IMG/VR virus record: IMGVR_UViG_3300023179_000009
Location: 124,001 to 188,000 of that record
DNA from: a virus
DNA length: 64,000 nt
Strand: one strand, 5' to 3'
Made by a program: the position numbers and the translations under genes. This document shows positions 34,673-42,549 of the stretch, piece by piece. The notes under the pieces are model-generated. The model worked only from the letters and a program-made list of their open reading frames with translations. It made no database searches and had not been told where the DNA came from. Numbering within the stretch: position 1 is the first letter of the stretch; every line of letters begins with the position of its first letter.

Positions 34673-35566
34673 ATGGTTTCTGCAACTTTAAAATTCAATA
34701 AATTAAAGAAAAATCAAAAACATGCTGTTTTGACTGAAGCCGAACAGCGTCTAAAAAGAATATTTTTTCACGAAGACTTTGAAAAACCCGCAGAGATCAA
34801 AAAAATTCTTGGACCCATGCCAGATTCCTCAATCTTCGCAGAAGAATTAAGATCAGTAAGATCAAAATATTGTTTTGGCGGCAACAATTTTCAATCTCGT
34901 ATTTTTTATGAAAGTCCTTTGTTAACGAAGGAACAAGAAACTCATTTGTTTAAAAAATACAATTTTTACAAGTACAGAGCAAAAAAAAGATTACACAGAA
35001 AAGAAATCACGGACTCTCTCAGAGATCTTGTTTTGGCTGAAGACGTTAGAAACACTATAGCCGCAGCAAACCTGAGATTGTGTGTTCCCGTTGTCAAAAA
35101 GATGGGAGAAACCCAAAGACTTGATGATTTATTTTCAGAAGGCTGCGATTTGATCCTGAAGTCTGTTGACTACTTTGACCCAAACAGGGGTTTTAAGTTT
35201 TCTACTTACGCAACTTGGGTTCTAAAAAGAAATCTCTACAGAGCCTTAAAATCGTGGCGCAACTTTGAAGAAAGAAACTCTACTTGTTTGAACGAATCTG
35301 GCACCCAAGAAGCCGTTTTTAATCATGATTTTGAAGTAGTTTTTGAACAAACAGATAGGCTTTTAGTTATTAAAAAATTGTTGAATCTTTGCAACGAAAG
35401 AGAAAAAAAAGTTATAGAAAGACGATTTTTTGAGTCTAAAAAACTAATTGATATAGCCTCGGAGTTTGGGCTTTCTAAAGAAAGAATTCGCCAAATTGAA
35501 ACAAGGGCTTTGGAAAAAATGCACCGACAATGTGAACGGATTGGGATTTCTTTTGATTGCTTTTGA
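34673..35566 (+). CDS. RNA polymerase sigma-70 family factor
   Basis: 297 residues. Region 2 has ANLRLCVPVVKKM, DLFSEGCDLILKSVDYFDP and the DNA-melting GFKFSTYATWVLKRNLYRA. Region 4 has ERRFFESKKLIDIASEFGLSKERIRQIETRALEKM, the -35 recognition helix. Region 1.1 and a long spacer are absent. Phage sigma factors redirect host polymerase, as T4 gp55 does for late genes. This one has a real region 4, so it resembles bacterial sigma factors more than gp55 does. AAGGAGG precedes the ATG. Confidence 0.92.
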   Translation: MVSATLKFNKLKKNQKHAVLTEAEQRLKRIFFHEDFEKPAEIKKILGPMPDSSIFAEELRSVRSKYCFGGNNFQSRIFYESPLLTKEQETHLFKKYNFYKYRAKKRLHRKEITDSLRDLVLAEDVRNTIAAANLRLCVPVVKKMGETQRLDDLFSEGCDLILKSVDYFDPNRGFKFSTYATWVLKRNLYRALKSWRNFEERNSTCLNESGTQEAVFNHDFEVVFEQTDRLLVIKKLLNLCNEREKKVIERRFFESKKLIDIASEFGLSKERIRQIETRALEKMHRQCERIGISFDCF

Positions 35567-35589
35567 GTATTAGGAGACATGTTGCCAAA

Positions 35590-35853
35590 ATGAGTATTCC
35601 AAGTGATTTGTTTAAATGTTTAAAGATACTCCCATCTGACTACCAAGAATATGGTGGAGATATCAAAAGATGGGAGCATAATGACAAAAATTACCCCGAC
35701 TGCTCTAGTGGTTGTAAGCACTTTGTCGCACTTCAAGAACCTTTTAATTTTGATTGGGGTGTTTGTTCAAATCCAAAATCACCAAGATCTGGTTTGTTAA
35801 CTTGGGAACATCAAGCTGGTTTCGAATGTTTTGAGCAACAAAAAGACAATTAA
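35590..35853 (+). CDS. Conserved Cys-containing hypothetical protein
   Basis: 87 residues from the ATG at 35590. Motifs YPDCSSGCKHF, DWGVCSNPKSPRSGLLT and HQAGFECFE are strongly patterned, and I recall the same motif layout in uncharacterised bacterial and phage proteins. Four cysteines may bind metal. A TTG at 35557 would add eleven residues. It lies between the sigma factor and the Ro60 promoter. Confidence 0.7.
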   Translation: MSIPSDLFKCLKILPSDYQEYGGDIKRWEHNDKNYPDCSSGCKHFVALQEPFNFDWGVCSNPKSPRSGLLTWEHQAGFECFEQQKDN

Positions 35854-35863
35854 TTATTCCATA

Positions 35864-35890
35864 TTGACATTTTGAAAAAAATTATACAAT
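35864..35890 (+). promoter_or_regulatory. Candidate promoter of the Ro60 gene
   Basis: A perfect TTGACA is 15 bases from TACAAT, and the Ro60 start follows 25 bases later. The spacer is short of the ideal 17. Confidence 0.5.
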
Positions 35891-35915
35891 ACAACCAACT
35901 GTGGAGAAAAAACTA

Positions 35916-37511
35916 ATGTCCAATAGTAATATTTTTTCAACTAAAACCAAAAAAACTGGGTTTTCTACAAATACAAAAAACAATGCTGGAGGCGATGCTT
36001 ATGAATTTGATCCAAAACATTGTTTGGCTCAAATCGCTGCCACAAACACATTTAGTGGAACTTTTTATGCAACCGCAGAGCAAAATTTTAATTTAGCCAA
36101 AGAATCTGCATTGCGTTTGAAACACGACCCAGAATTCATTGCAAAAGTTGCAATTTATTCTCGTGATAAGTCCTACATGAAAGACATGCCTTGCTTCCTG
36201 ACGGTGTTGCTCTCGGATATTAGCAAGCCTTTGTTTCGCAAAGTTTTTCGTCGTGTGGTTGATAATGGGAAAATGCTTCGAAATGTTATTCAAATGGCTC
36301 GAAGTGGAGTTGTAACCGGAAAAAAAGTTAATGTATCGGCAGGAAGTTGGAGGCACGCCATACAAGAGTGGTTTAATACTCAAAGTTCTTCTAGTATTTT
36401 TAAAGCTTCTATAGGCAACAATCCAACCATGCACGACATTTTAAGAATGTCGCACCCAAAACCAAATTCAATTGAAAAACAATCTTTGTTCGCTTACCTC
36501 TCAGGCAAAGAATTCGATTTTGAAAAACTTCCAGATCAAGTTAAAAAACTTCAAGAATTTAAATCAGGCAAATCAAAAGATATCCCTGATGTCGATTTTA
36601 GATTTTTAGACTCTTTGAATCTTGGTCAAAAAGAGTGGGAAACAATCGCTATTCAATCTCCTTGGCAAATGACAAGGATGAATCTTTTAACTTTTGCTAG
36701 ACATAATGTTTTTGCAAATGAAGATGTTATTCAAATCGTGGCAAATAAATTAAAAGACAAAAAATTAATTAAAAAGTCTCGTGCGTTTCCATACCAATTA
36801 TTCGCTGCTTGGAGACAAGTTGAGAATCAAGTTAATTATTGGATACCTGAAATAATTAAATCATCACTCGAAGAGGCTATGGAAGTTGCCATCGACAATG
36901 TCCCAGAAATCCCTGGAAAGGGTCTGGTCTGTGTGGACTGCTCTGGATCCATGACTTCACCAATAACCGGTTTTAGAAACCACAGGAGTAACTCTAGTGT
37001 ATCTTGCAGCGACGTTGCTGGACTTTTAGCTTCAGCCATACATCGAAAAAACAAATCTGTTGAGGTTTGGACTTTTTCGGATAGTGCCAACATGGTTGAA
37101 TTAGACCTTAAAGACAATGTGCTAAAAAACACAGAAAAATTAAATCGTGCTGGCGGGGGAACCAATATATCGGCACCAATGCACCGTTTCAATTCAGACT
37201 TCAAAAACGCTGATTGGATTTTATATGTATCAGACTATGAGTCTTGGATTGACTCGCCATCTGCTGGTTACGGTTATAACTCAACGGGTCTGTCCTATGA
37301 ATGGGACATTTTTAAGAAAAGAAACAATCACGCTAAATTAATTTGTTGTGATTTGACCCCTAGAGATAACTCTCAAATTTCTGTTAGAAAAGATGTTCTT
37401 CAAGTCGGAGGATTCTCAGATCAAGTTTTTGATGTCGTTTCTTCTTTTGTTTCTCAATCTAAAAGCAAAGATTTTTGGGTTGAAGAAATAAATAAAATAT
37501 CTTTGGACTAA
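35916..37511 (+). CDS. rsr: Ro60/TROVE-domain RNA-binding protein
   Basis: 531 residues. The TROVE module spans about residues 1-330: FYATAEQNFNLA, FIAKVAIYSRDKSYMKDMPCFLTVLLS, RSGVVTGKKVNVSAGSWRHA. A VWA domain follows with a complete MIDAS: DCSGSM, GGGTNIS and VSDYESW. Ro60 holds Y RNAs and misfolded RNAs and can hand RNA to nucleases. Known phage homologues occur in mycobacteriophages. GGAG lies nine bases before ATG 35916. Immediately downstream are a promoter, an abnormal tRNA and two covarying small RNAs, candidate Y RNA partners. Confidence 0.93.
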   Translation: MSNSNIFSTKTKKTGFSTNTKNNAGGDAYEFDPKHCLAQIAATNTFSGTFYATAEQNFNLAKESALRLKHDPEFIAKVAIYSRDKSYMKDMPCFLTVLLSDISKPLFRKVFRRVVDNGKMLRNVIQMARSGVVTGKKVNVSAGSWRHAIQEWFNTQSSSSIFKASIGNNPTMHDILRMSHPKPNSIEKQSLFAYLSGKEFDFEKLPDQVKKLQEFKSGKSKDIPDVDFRFLDSLNLGQKEWETIAIQSPWQMTRMNLLTFARHNVFANEDVIQIVANKLKDKKLIKKSRAFPYQLFAAWRQVENQVNYWIPEIIKSSLEEAMEVAIDNVPEIPGKGLVCVDCSGSMTSPITGFRNHRSNSSVSCSDVAGLLASAIHRKNKSVEVWTFSDSANMVELDLKDNVLKNTEKLNRAGGGTNISAPMHRFNSDFKNADWILYVSDYESWIDSPSAGYGYNSTGLSYEWDIFKKRNNHAKLICCDLTPRDNSQISVRKDVLQVGGFSDQVFDVVSSFVSQSKSKDFWVEEINKISLD

Positions 37512-37512
37512 T

Positions 37513-37540
37513 TTGACAATTCGAAAATTTACCGTAAAAT
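37513..37540 (+). promoter_or_regulatory. Strong sigma-70 promoter of the small-RNA locus
   Basis: TTGACA (37513-37518), 16-base spacer, TAAAAT (37535-37540). The tRNA begins seven bases after the -10, which places the start site at its 5' end. It is the best consensus promoter seen in the window and drives only RNA genes before the next start codon. Confidence 0.75.
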
Positions 37541-37546
37541 AAATTT

Positions 37547-37634
37547 AGACAAGTAGCTCAATGGCAGAGTCCGTCATTGTAAGAAGGTTTGCACCTTTGG
37601 ACGGAGGTTGCAGGTTCAATTCCTGTCTTGTCTT
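37547..37634 (+). tRNA. tRNA-like gene with 17-base extended anticodon arm, best read as Thr(TGT)
   Basis: Acceptor AGACAAG/CTTGTCT is perfect, the D arm has GCTC/GAGT with GG in the loop, and the T arm is GCAGG/CCTGT with loop TTCAATT. Between them lie 34 bases instead of 17. One reading keeps CCGTC/GACGG and inserts a small hairpin after loop ATTGTAA (anticodon TGT, then A37). Another pairs CCGTC with GAAGG and gives a long variable arm. The inner hairpin has a loop TTTGCAC that would read TGC. It could be a real tRNA, a processed precursor or a Y RNA tRNA-like module. CCA is not encoded. Confidence 0.65.
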
Positions 37635-37636
37635 TT

Positions 37637-37702
37637 TAGCGGAATGCCGTTGTGGTCCACATCACTACTGGAAAGATGACTATAACAATAAGTTGTCCGC
37701 TA
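37637..37702 (+). ncRNA. Structured RNA element A, candidate Y RNA or aptamer
   Basis: 66 bases: P1 TAGCGGA/TCCGCTA, internal loop ATGCC facing AATAAGTTG, P2 GTTGTGGTC/GACTATAAC, and a terminal region beginning CACATCA. Element B has the same plan with compensatory changes in both helices. A run of eight Ts follows, so the RNA could end here. The Ro60 gene ends 126 bases upstream. No known riboswitch or ribozyme consensus matched by eye. Confidence 0.7.
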
Positions 37703-37718
37703 TTTTTTTTGTTTAATT

Positions 37719-37781
37719 TGAGGAATGCCGAACAGGTCTACATCAAAAGGTTTAATGAACTTGTTCAAAATTTTGTCCTCA
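37719..37781 (+). ncRNA. Structured RNA element B, homologue of element A
   Basis: 63 bases: P1 TGAGGA/TCCTCA, identical internal loop ATGCC, nine-base 3' loop AAAATTTTG, P2 GAACAGGTC/GAACTTGTTC, then TACATCA. P1 keeps pairing with a C-G to A-U change relative to A. P2 changes at four or more positions while staying paired. A T-run follows, then GGAG and the GTG start of the next gene, so a role in that gene's translation is an alternative to a Y RNA role. Confidence 0.7.
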
Positions 37782-37797
37782 TTTTTGGAGAAAAATT

Positions 37798-38214
37798 GTG
37801 AAAAATAAAATTTATCTTGTTGTTTCTTTAATTCTGGGCTTATTTTTTGTTTTCTTTATTTCTAATTTAGAAAACAAAAAATCTAATTCTAATTCATTGA
37901 TTAATAAAAAAACTCAGCAAGAAAATAATTTTGTTGTTGAAATAAACAATAAAATAGATGAATCAAAAATTTATGAGATTGCCTATCAAAGAGGATACAA
38001 TTCTTTTATGAGACAAGTGGGAAGACCAGATCTTGTTCACAACGGCAACAATAATGAAAAAATTGAGATGTATACATCAAATATAATTGAAGAGATGTCA
38101 GAGGAAGAAAAACAAAAAATAGAAAAAATATCTGCCAAAGCTTATGTCGATGGATATCATAAAGCAGGCGATTCCACCGTTTGTCCTAGATTCAAAGAAG
38201 CAAGACACAATTAA
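37798..38214 (+). CDS. Membrane-anchored hypothetical protein
   Basis: 138 residues starting at GTG with GGAG eight bases upstream. One N-terminal membrane segment (IYLVVSLILGLFFVFFISNL) is followed by a charged, helical, probably periplasmic part. It lies directly behind structured RNA element B. Its end overlaps the convergent lipoprotein gene by 4 bp. Function unknown. Confidence 0.65.
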   Translation: MKNKIYLVVSLILGLFFVFFISNLENKKSNSNSLINKKTQQENNFVVEINNKIDESKIYEIAYQRGYNSFMRQVGRPDLVHNGNNNEKIEMYTSNIIEEMSEEEKQKIEKISAKAYVDGYHKAGDSTVCPRFKEARHN

Positions 38215-38927
38215 TTATCCAGCGGTCTTGGAATATAATTTTTTGGGTAAACGCCTTGTGGGTTGTTTTTGTCTACTATTGGTATTTTTCCTAGTAAACC
38301 TTCAACCTTATCGGGGAAAATATCTTTTTTTCCATAAATTACCAATATCCAGCCTCCCCATAATTTATTAAACTTGTCCATGCTCCAAGTTTGTATCCTT
38401 AGACTTCTGTCAGAGTTGTCTATAATTTTTACAATTTTATTTTTTTCGTCGTAGTGGCAAATCACTATGGCATGACCAGGAACGTCCATTAGGGCACCAC
38501 GACCCTCAGCCATTGCACGTTTTAATAATTCTATAGCTTTGATTTTGTTATTATAAACATTTTCAAATTTCACCCCAAAAGTGCTTAATTTAGAAGAAGC
38601 GTCTTTGGGGCCAGAATAACTTTTGCAACCCGGCCTGCTAGTCAAAGGATCTGGCTCTAAAAGTTCTTTTATCTCTCCCCAACGAGCCAAACACTCTAAA
38701 GATGAAAAAACACATTGTATACCTGTGTAATTTTTAACTCTGCAATCCATAGGTATAGGACACTGTACATCTTTTAACTCATCTTCATCCGGGGTTCCAG
38801 AGTCGTATTCTTGTGTGTAAGTTGTGCTATAGTTTGAATCCCAAACAGGTAGTTGGGAAAAATTTTTTTCTTTTTGTGTACAACCAGAGACAAAAAGAAA
38901 AAAGATTACAATTAAAATTTTTCTCAT
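38211..38927 (-). CDS. Lipoprotein with papain/C39-like cysteine peptidase fold
   Basis: 238 residues. Signal and lipobox VSGC (Cys16) with AAGGAGG before the ATG at 38927. QCVFSSLECLARW (Cys72 after Gln), GHAIVICHYD (His152) and IIDNSD supply a Cys-His-Asn/Asp triad in the order of C39 or transglutaminase-type folds. It would face the periplasm. A role in altering the host envelope or blocking a second infection is possible. A longer start at 38969 lacks a good ribosome site. Confidence 0.65.
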   Translation of the reverse strand: MRKILIVIFFLFVSGCTQKEKNFSQLPVWDSNYSTTYTQEYDSGTPDEDELKDVQCPIPMDCRVKNYTGIQCVFSSLECLARWGEIKELLEPDPLTSRPGCKSYSGPKDASSKLSTFGVKFENVYNNKIKAIELLKRAMAEGRGALMDVPGHAIVICHYDEKNKIVKIIDNSDRSLRIQTWSMDKFNKLWGGWILVIYGKKDIFPDKVEGLLGKIPIVDKNNPQGVYPKNYIPRPLDN

Positions 38928-38998
38928 TACAGCCTCCTTGTGTAATACTCTAATATTTAGTATTATCAACTAATCATATTCCACAGCGGTACACGATT

Positions 38999-39976
38999 AT
39001 GTTTAAGTCAATTACAAAAGAACAAGCAAAAAACCTTGTCTTGGAAATACTCAAAAAATCTGGGAAGAGATTGAGTCAAGAATTACAAGGCGATAACGAA
39101 GAGTTCCTAGATCGTTTGCTGAGACAGTTCAAAACAAAAATTGCACGTTGTTCTTGGAAGAAATCACAACATTGGTGCAAGTGGGATAATGATGGACCAA
39201 TTCTTATGCCGGATTTTACTAGAATATATTACACAAAAGGAACCACCGAGGTGCTTGTGCAAGAGTTTGCTCCTCAAATTAGACTTCTAAAGTTTAAAAG
39301 TGATTTAGTTCTTAAGTCAAATAATTTTGATTTAATTGAAAACAAAACTGACTTAGCTAAAGTTTTTAATTATTCTTTATCTCTTCCCTATGTTGTTTTT
39401 ATTTTTAAATTTGTTGATGGCTTTTTTGTAGAGGTTAAGTGTTCTTTTTTAGACAAACCTCTTAAAAATTTACAAGAAAAACCACTAAAACCTTATTTGC
39501 CAAATATAGATTCTAATTTAAATGTTTGCCTGGGATCTGGCTTTGATAAATCTATGTTAGAAAAGGGAAATGTGACCCAACAATCAGCTTTGGTTTTAAA
39601 TTATTTTTGGAACTCTGTTTTTTCAAATGAATGGGCGGATCACTATTGGTATTATCGTTCTTATTTTCAGAAAGGTGATATTCGTTTGTCAAATTTGGAT
39701 TCTTGGCAGTCCAATTCTATGAACGATCCACTTTTCGTGATAGATGGCGTTAACTGGACGCACAATTCAGATTTTAACTATGGTGACACTATAGTGAAAA
39801 TGTTTGACAACGATAAAAAAAATATAGTACTACAAGAAGAACTATACCAAGAACTATCTGAAGATTTTTTGAAAGAAGTTGTTAAAATAATCAATGAAAA
39901 TATAGAAAATCTCAACAACAGACCTCCAGAAAATTTAGTTGATCAATTGGCAGACTACCTCGTTTCAAATATTTGA
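38999..39976 (+). CDS. E2-like (ubiquitin-conjugating fold) protein, PRTRC-B-like
   Basis: 325 residues. The central part FIFKFVDGFFVEVKC, LPNIDSNLNVCLGSG (Cys177) and the later FWNSVF segment resemble the E2-like PRTRC system protein B, where a conserved VCLG cysteine follows a proline-containing loop. An E2 carries a thioester-linked ubiquitin-like protein and passes it to a target. It is the first of four genes that together encode E2-, JAB-, E1- and Ubl-like proteins. The fold call rests mainly on this context and on the Cys motif. Confidence 0.68.
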   Translation: MFKSITKEQAKNLVLEILKKSGKRLSQELQGDNEEFLDRLLRQFKTKIARCSWKKSQHWCKWDNDGPILMPDFTRIYYTKGTTEVLVQEFAPQIRLLKFKSDLVLKSNNFDLIENKTDLAKVFNYSLSLPYVVFIFKFVDGFFVEVKCSFLDKPLKNLQEKPLKPYLPNIDSNLNVCLGSGFDKSMLEKGNVTQQSALVLNYFWNSVFSNEWADHYWYYRSYFQKGDIRLSNLDSWQSNSMNDPLFVIDGVNWTHNSDFNYGDTIVKMFDNDKKNIVLQEELYQELSEDFLKEVVKIINENIENLNNRPPENLVDQLADYLVSNI

Positions 39977-39982
39977 GAAAAA

Positions 39983-40897
39983 ATGAACACTGAATGGACT
40001 CCAGATTTTCCAGTTTATGTTTATTATAAAGACATGAAACTTCCGGATAGTGGCAATTATTTTGTGATTGCTGGCAATGGTTGCTGGATGCACAAAGACA
40101 CAGGTTTGTGTAAGTGTTTTATACCAGTCGATAGAATTAGTTTTTTAGACGATCTTAAAACTGACCTAAGATTAGAGTTTAACTTGCCAAAAATACCACC
40201 AGATTTGGTTTGGCAAGTTAAACAATTTTTCAAAATTGTTTTCGATAATTTTTCGTCAGAGGCAGAGGTTAATTTATTATTTAATAAAAAAGAAAATAAG
40301 TTTAAGATCCATGTGCCAGAGCAAATTGTTAGCCACACTAGTGTGAAATATAAACGTTGGAGTTCAAACCAATCAGAGGATTTAAAAGATTATTTATTTG
40401 TTGGAACTTTTCATTCACATAGTGACTTTGATTCATTTCATAGTCACACGGATGTTCAAGATGAGACACATCTGGATGGTGTTCATTTTACTTTTGGCAA
40501 TAACGATAAAAAAGAGTTTAGTATAACTGCAAGTATAGTTATAAATGGATTTAGAAAAGAAGTAGATCCTTTAAATTTCTTACAAGGAATTCAAAATTCG
40601 GACCTTGAAGAAAGATTCATTTTTATTAATCATAAAAATGAAAAACAGGATGAACTGTTGCAAGAAGTTAACGATTGGTTAGAAAATGTAAAACCTTTAA
40701 ATAATAAGTATCTAAAAAAACAATACGCACACTGGAAAGACGGTATGTTTTCTTCCACCCTCAGGAACCATTTTGGCAATGGTCCTTTTGAGGTTTTGTC
40801 AAAAAAAGAAGACAAAATATCACTTAAATCATTGAATGGTGGTGCATTTGAATTATCAAATAAACTTTTTGAAATAAGGTCAAAAGATGGAAAATAA
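39983..40897 (+). CDS. JAB/MPN-type (JAMM) isopeptidase-like protein, PRTRC-A-like
   Basis: 304 residues. A full JAMM motif is visible: Glu93 or Glu95 in SSEAEVNLLF, then H144-S-H146, S154 and D157 in FHSHSDFDSFHSHTDVQ. This zinc protease family trims ubiquitin-like precursors or removes them from targets. The N-terminal 90 residues and C-terminal 110 are extra domains. It starts 6 bp after the E2-like gene and overlaps the E1-like gene by 11 bp. Confidence 0.82.
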   Translation: MNTEWTPDFPVYVYYKDMKLPDSGNYFVIAGNGCWMHKDTGLCKCFIPVDRISFLDDLKTDLRLEFNLPKIPPDLVWQVKQFFKIVFDNFSSEAEVNLLFNKKENKFKIHVPEQIVSHTSVKYKRWSSNQSEDLKDYLFVGTFHSHSDFDSFHSHTDVQDETHLDGVHFTFGNNDKKEFSITASIVINGFRKEVDPLNFLQGIQNSDLEERFIFINHKNEKQDELLQEVNDWLENVKPLNNKYLKKQYAHWKDGMFSSTLRNHFGNGPFEVLSKKEDKISLKSLNGGAFELSNKLFEIRSKDGK

Positions 40898-41597
40898 TAT
40901 AGAAAAAATTAAAATCATAGGTCTGGGCGGAATTGGCTCCTATCTTTTAGATCCAATCTCTAGGTATCTGTCTTGCTCCGAAAAACAATATGAGATAACT
41001 TTTATCGATGGTGATTTTTATGAAGAAAAAAATTTAAATAGACAAAACTTTAGTTTATTTCAAAATAAAGCAAAGGATGCATTCGAGAGAATGCAAAGCG
41101 TTTTTAAAAACATTCACTTTAAATACAAGCCAGAATATGTAAACGAAGACAATGTGGTGTCTTTAATAAGAAATAATGATATAATATTTTTATGTGTAGA
41201 TAATCACTCCACCAGAAAAACTGTATCGGATAGGTGCAAAGAATTAGATAATGTTGTTTTGATAAGTGGAGGAAATGATTTAATAGATGGGAATGTTATA
41301 ATTTATATTAGAAAAAACTCAGTAGATATCACACGATCCTTAACGGATTTGGATCCAAGAATACACAACCCAAAAGACAGCAATCCTTCAACTTTGAAAA
41401 ATAATAGTGGTTGCCAAAATTCTACCCAATCCGAACCTCAATTGCTTTTCACAAATTTTGCCGTTGCCTCCACTATGCTGAACTGTTTTAGAAGATACGA
41501 AAATAACGATGTGAATTTTCATCAAGTTTATATTGATATACAAACTCTAAGAACTAGACCTTCACCAGAGGTAGAAATTGAAAAGAGGAATTTTTAA
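40887..41597 (+). CDS. E1/ThiF-like adenylyltransferase
   Basis: 236 residues. The nucleotide-binding IIGLGGIGSYLL (G12xG14xxG17), FIDGDFYEEKNLNRQNF (Asp41/Asp43, Arg52) and CVDNHSTR match the ThiF/MoeB/Uba core. Cys176 in NNSGCQ is a candidate acceptor cysteine. The enzyme would adenylate the C-terminus of the ubiquitin-like protein encoded next. No CxxC zinc pair is present. It ends immediately before the Ubl ATG. Confidence 0.85.
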   Translation: MENNIEKIKIIGLGGIGSYLLDPISRYLSCSEKQYEITFIDGDFYEEKNLNRQNFSLFQNKAKDAFERMQSVFKNIHFKYKPEYVNEDNVVSLIRNNDIIFLCVDNHSTRKTVSDRCKELDNVVLISGGNDLIDGNVIIYIRKNSVDITRSLTDLDPRIHNPKDSNPSTLKNNSGCQNSTQSEPQLLFTNFAVASTMLNCFRRYENNDVNFHQVYIDIQTLRTRPSPEVEIEKRNF

Positions 41598-41942
41598 ATG
41601 TCGCAAGAAAGAAGAACAGATCAAGGCGATCTAACAAACAAAAAAGATACCCTAGACTCCACCAAAGACAAAACCGAGATTGTTTTTTCTCAAGCAACAA
41701 AAACTGATTCTAAGGTAAGAGTTGTTCATGGGGCCAATCAAGAATATTTCAATTTAGCAGGAAAGACCGTGGGATCAGTTAGAAAAAATTTAAGAGAAAT
41801 TTTTAATATACCTAGCGATGCAGAGGCCCTCATCTCAGGAAACGCTGTTCCTGATGATTTTGTTCTTGAGGGCGGTCAATCTCTTGAATTTTTAAAAGAA
41901 AGTGGAGTAAAGGGTTTTGAAAAAATGTGCTTCTTTTATTGA
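41598..41942 (+). CDS. Ubiquitin-like protein with processable C-terminus, PRTRC-C-like
   Basis: 114 residues. The first 38 are a charged linker. Residues 39-106 show the beta-grasp order (VRVVHGANQEYFNLAGKTVG, VRKNLREIF, ALISGNAVP, SLEFLKESGVKG). It ends GVKG followed by an eight-residue tail, FEKMCFFY. Removal of the tail by the neighbouring JAB protein would expose a terminal Gly for E1. Identification relies on context as well as on the fold. The GT gene starts inside its tail. Confidence 0.7.
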   Translation: MSQERRTDQGDLTNKKDTLDSTKDKTEIVFSQATKTDSKVRVVHGANQEYFNLAGKTVGSVRKNLREIFNIPSDAEALISGNAVPDDFVLEGGQSLEFLKESGVKGFEKMCFFY

Positions 41943-42549
41943 AACTAGGATTGGTAATAATTATATTGATTCTATAAATAATCACCTTAGACACTTGTGT
42001 GGTTGGGATTTTTTTGTTTTAACTACAAAAAAATCTTGGAATAGTTTTTACAATTGCTTAAATTTAAAATTTAAATACATTAACGAAATAAAAGATTCAA
42101 ATGATTACAACAAAATGCTTACTAGTTTTGATTTTTGGAATTTTTTTGTGAAAAAAAAATATGATAGAGTTTTAATATGTCAACACGACTCTGGCTTGCT
42201 CTTAAATAACATTGATGATTATTTAGAGTATGATTATGTTGGATCCCCCTGGGATTTTCAAGAACATGGTGGCAATGGCGGCTTGTCTTTAAGGAATCCC
42301 AAAGTTATGAGGGATATATGTTCCAATTTTTTATTTGATACAAGTTATTTTAACGAAGACATCTTCTTCTGTGATATTATGTACAAACAAAAAATAGGAA
42401 ATATGGCCCCTAGAGAAGTTTGTAGAAAATTTTCTATGGAGGTAATACTAGAATTAAACACAACAGGATATCACGGTATTGAAAAATATCATCATCCAAA
42501 TGTGGTTGATACGATAAAGTCTCAAGAAATTATTTCTTCAAAACTTTAA
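41917..42549 (+). CDS. DUF5672-like glycosyltransferase
   Basis: 210 residues. YDRVLICQHDSGLLLN, YDYVGSPWDF and GNGGLSLRNPKVM match the DUF5672 group of predicted glycosyltransferases. The only reasonable start is TTG 41917, which overlaps the Ubl gene by 26 bp. GGAG lies upstream inside that gene. Substrate unknown. Confidence 0.75.
   Translation: MKKCASFIETRIGNNYIDSINNHLRHLCGWDFFVLTTKKSWNSFYNCLNLKFKYINEIKDSNDYNKMLTSFDFWNFFVKKKYDRVLICQHDSGLLLNNIDDYLEYDYVGSPWDFQEHGGNGGLSLRNPKVMRDICSNFLFDTSYFNEDIFFCDIMYKQKIGNMAPREVCRKFSMEVILELNTTGYHGIEKYHHPNVVDTIKSQEIISSKL

Noticed and set aside
37547-37634. Group I intron in the abnormal tRNA
   Set aside because: The extra sequence is only 17 bases, far below a group I intron, and has no P7-type pairing.
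37637-37781. Hammerhead, twister or pistol ribozymes
   Set aside because: Key core sequences (CUGAUGA with GAAA, or the AAGCCCGG block of twister) are missing although AATGCCG recalls twister.
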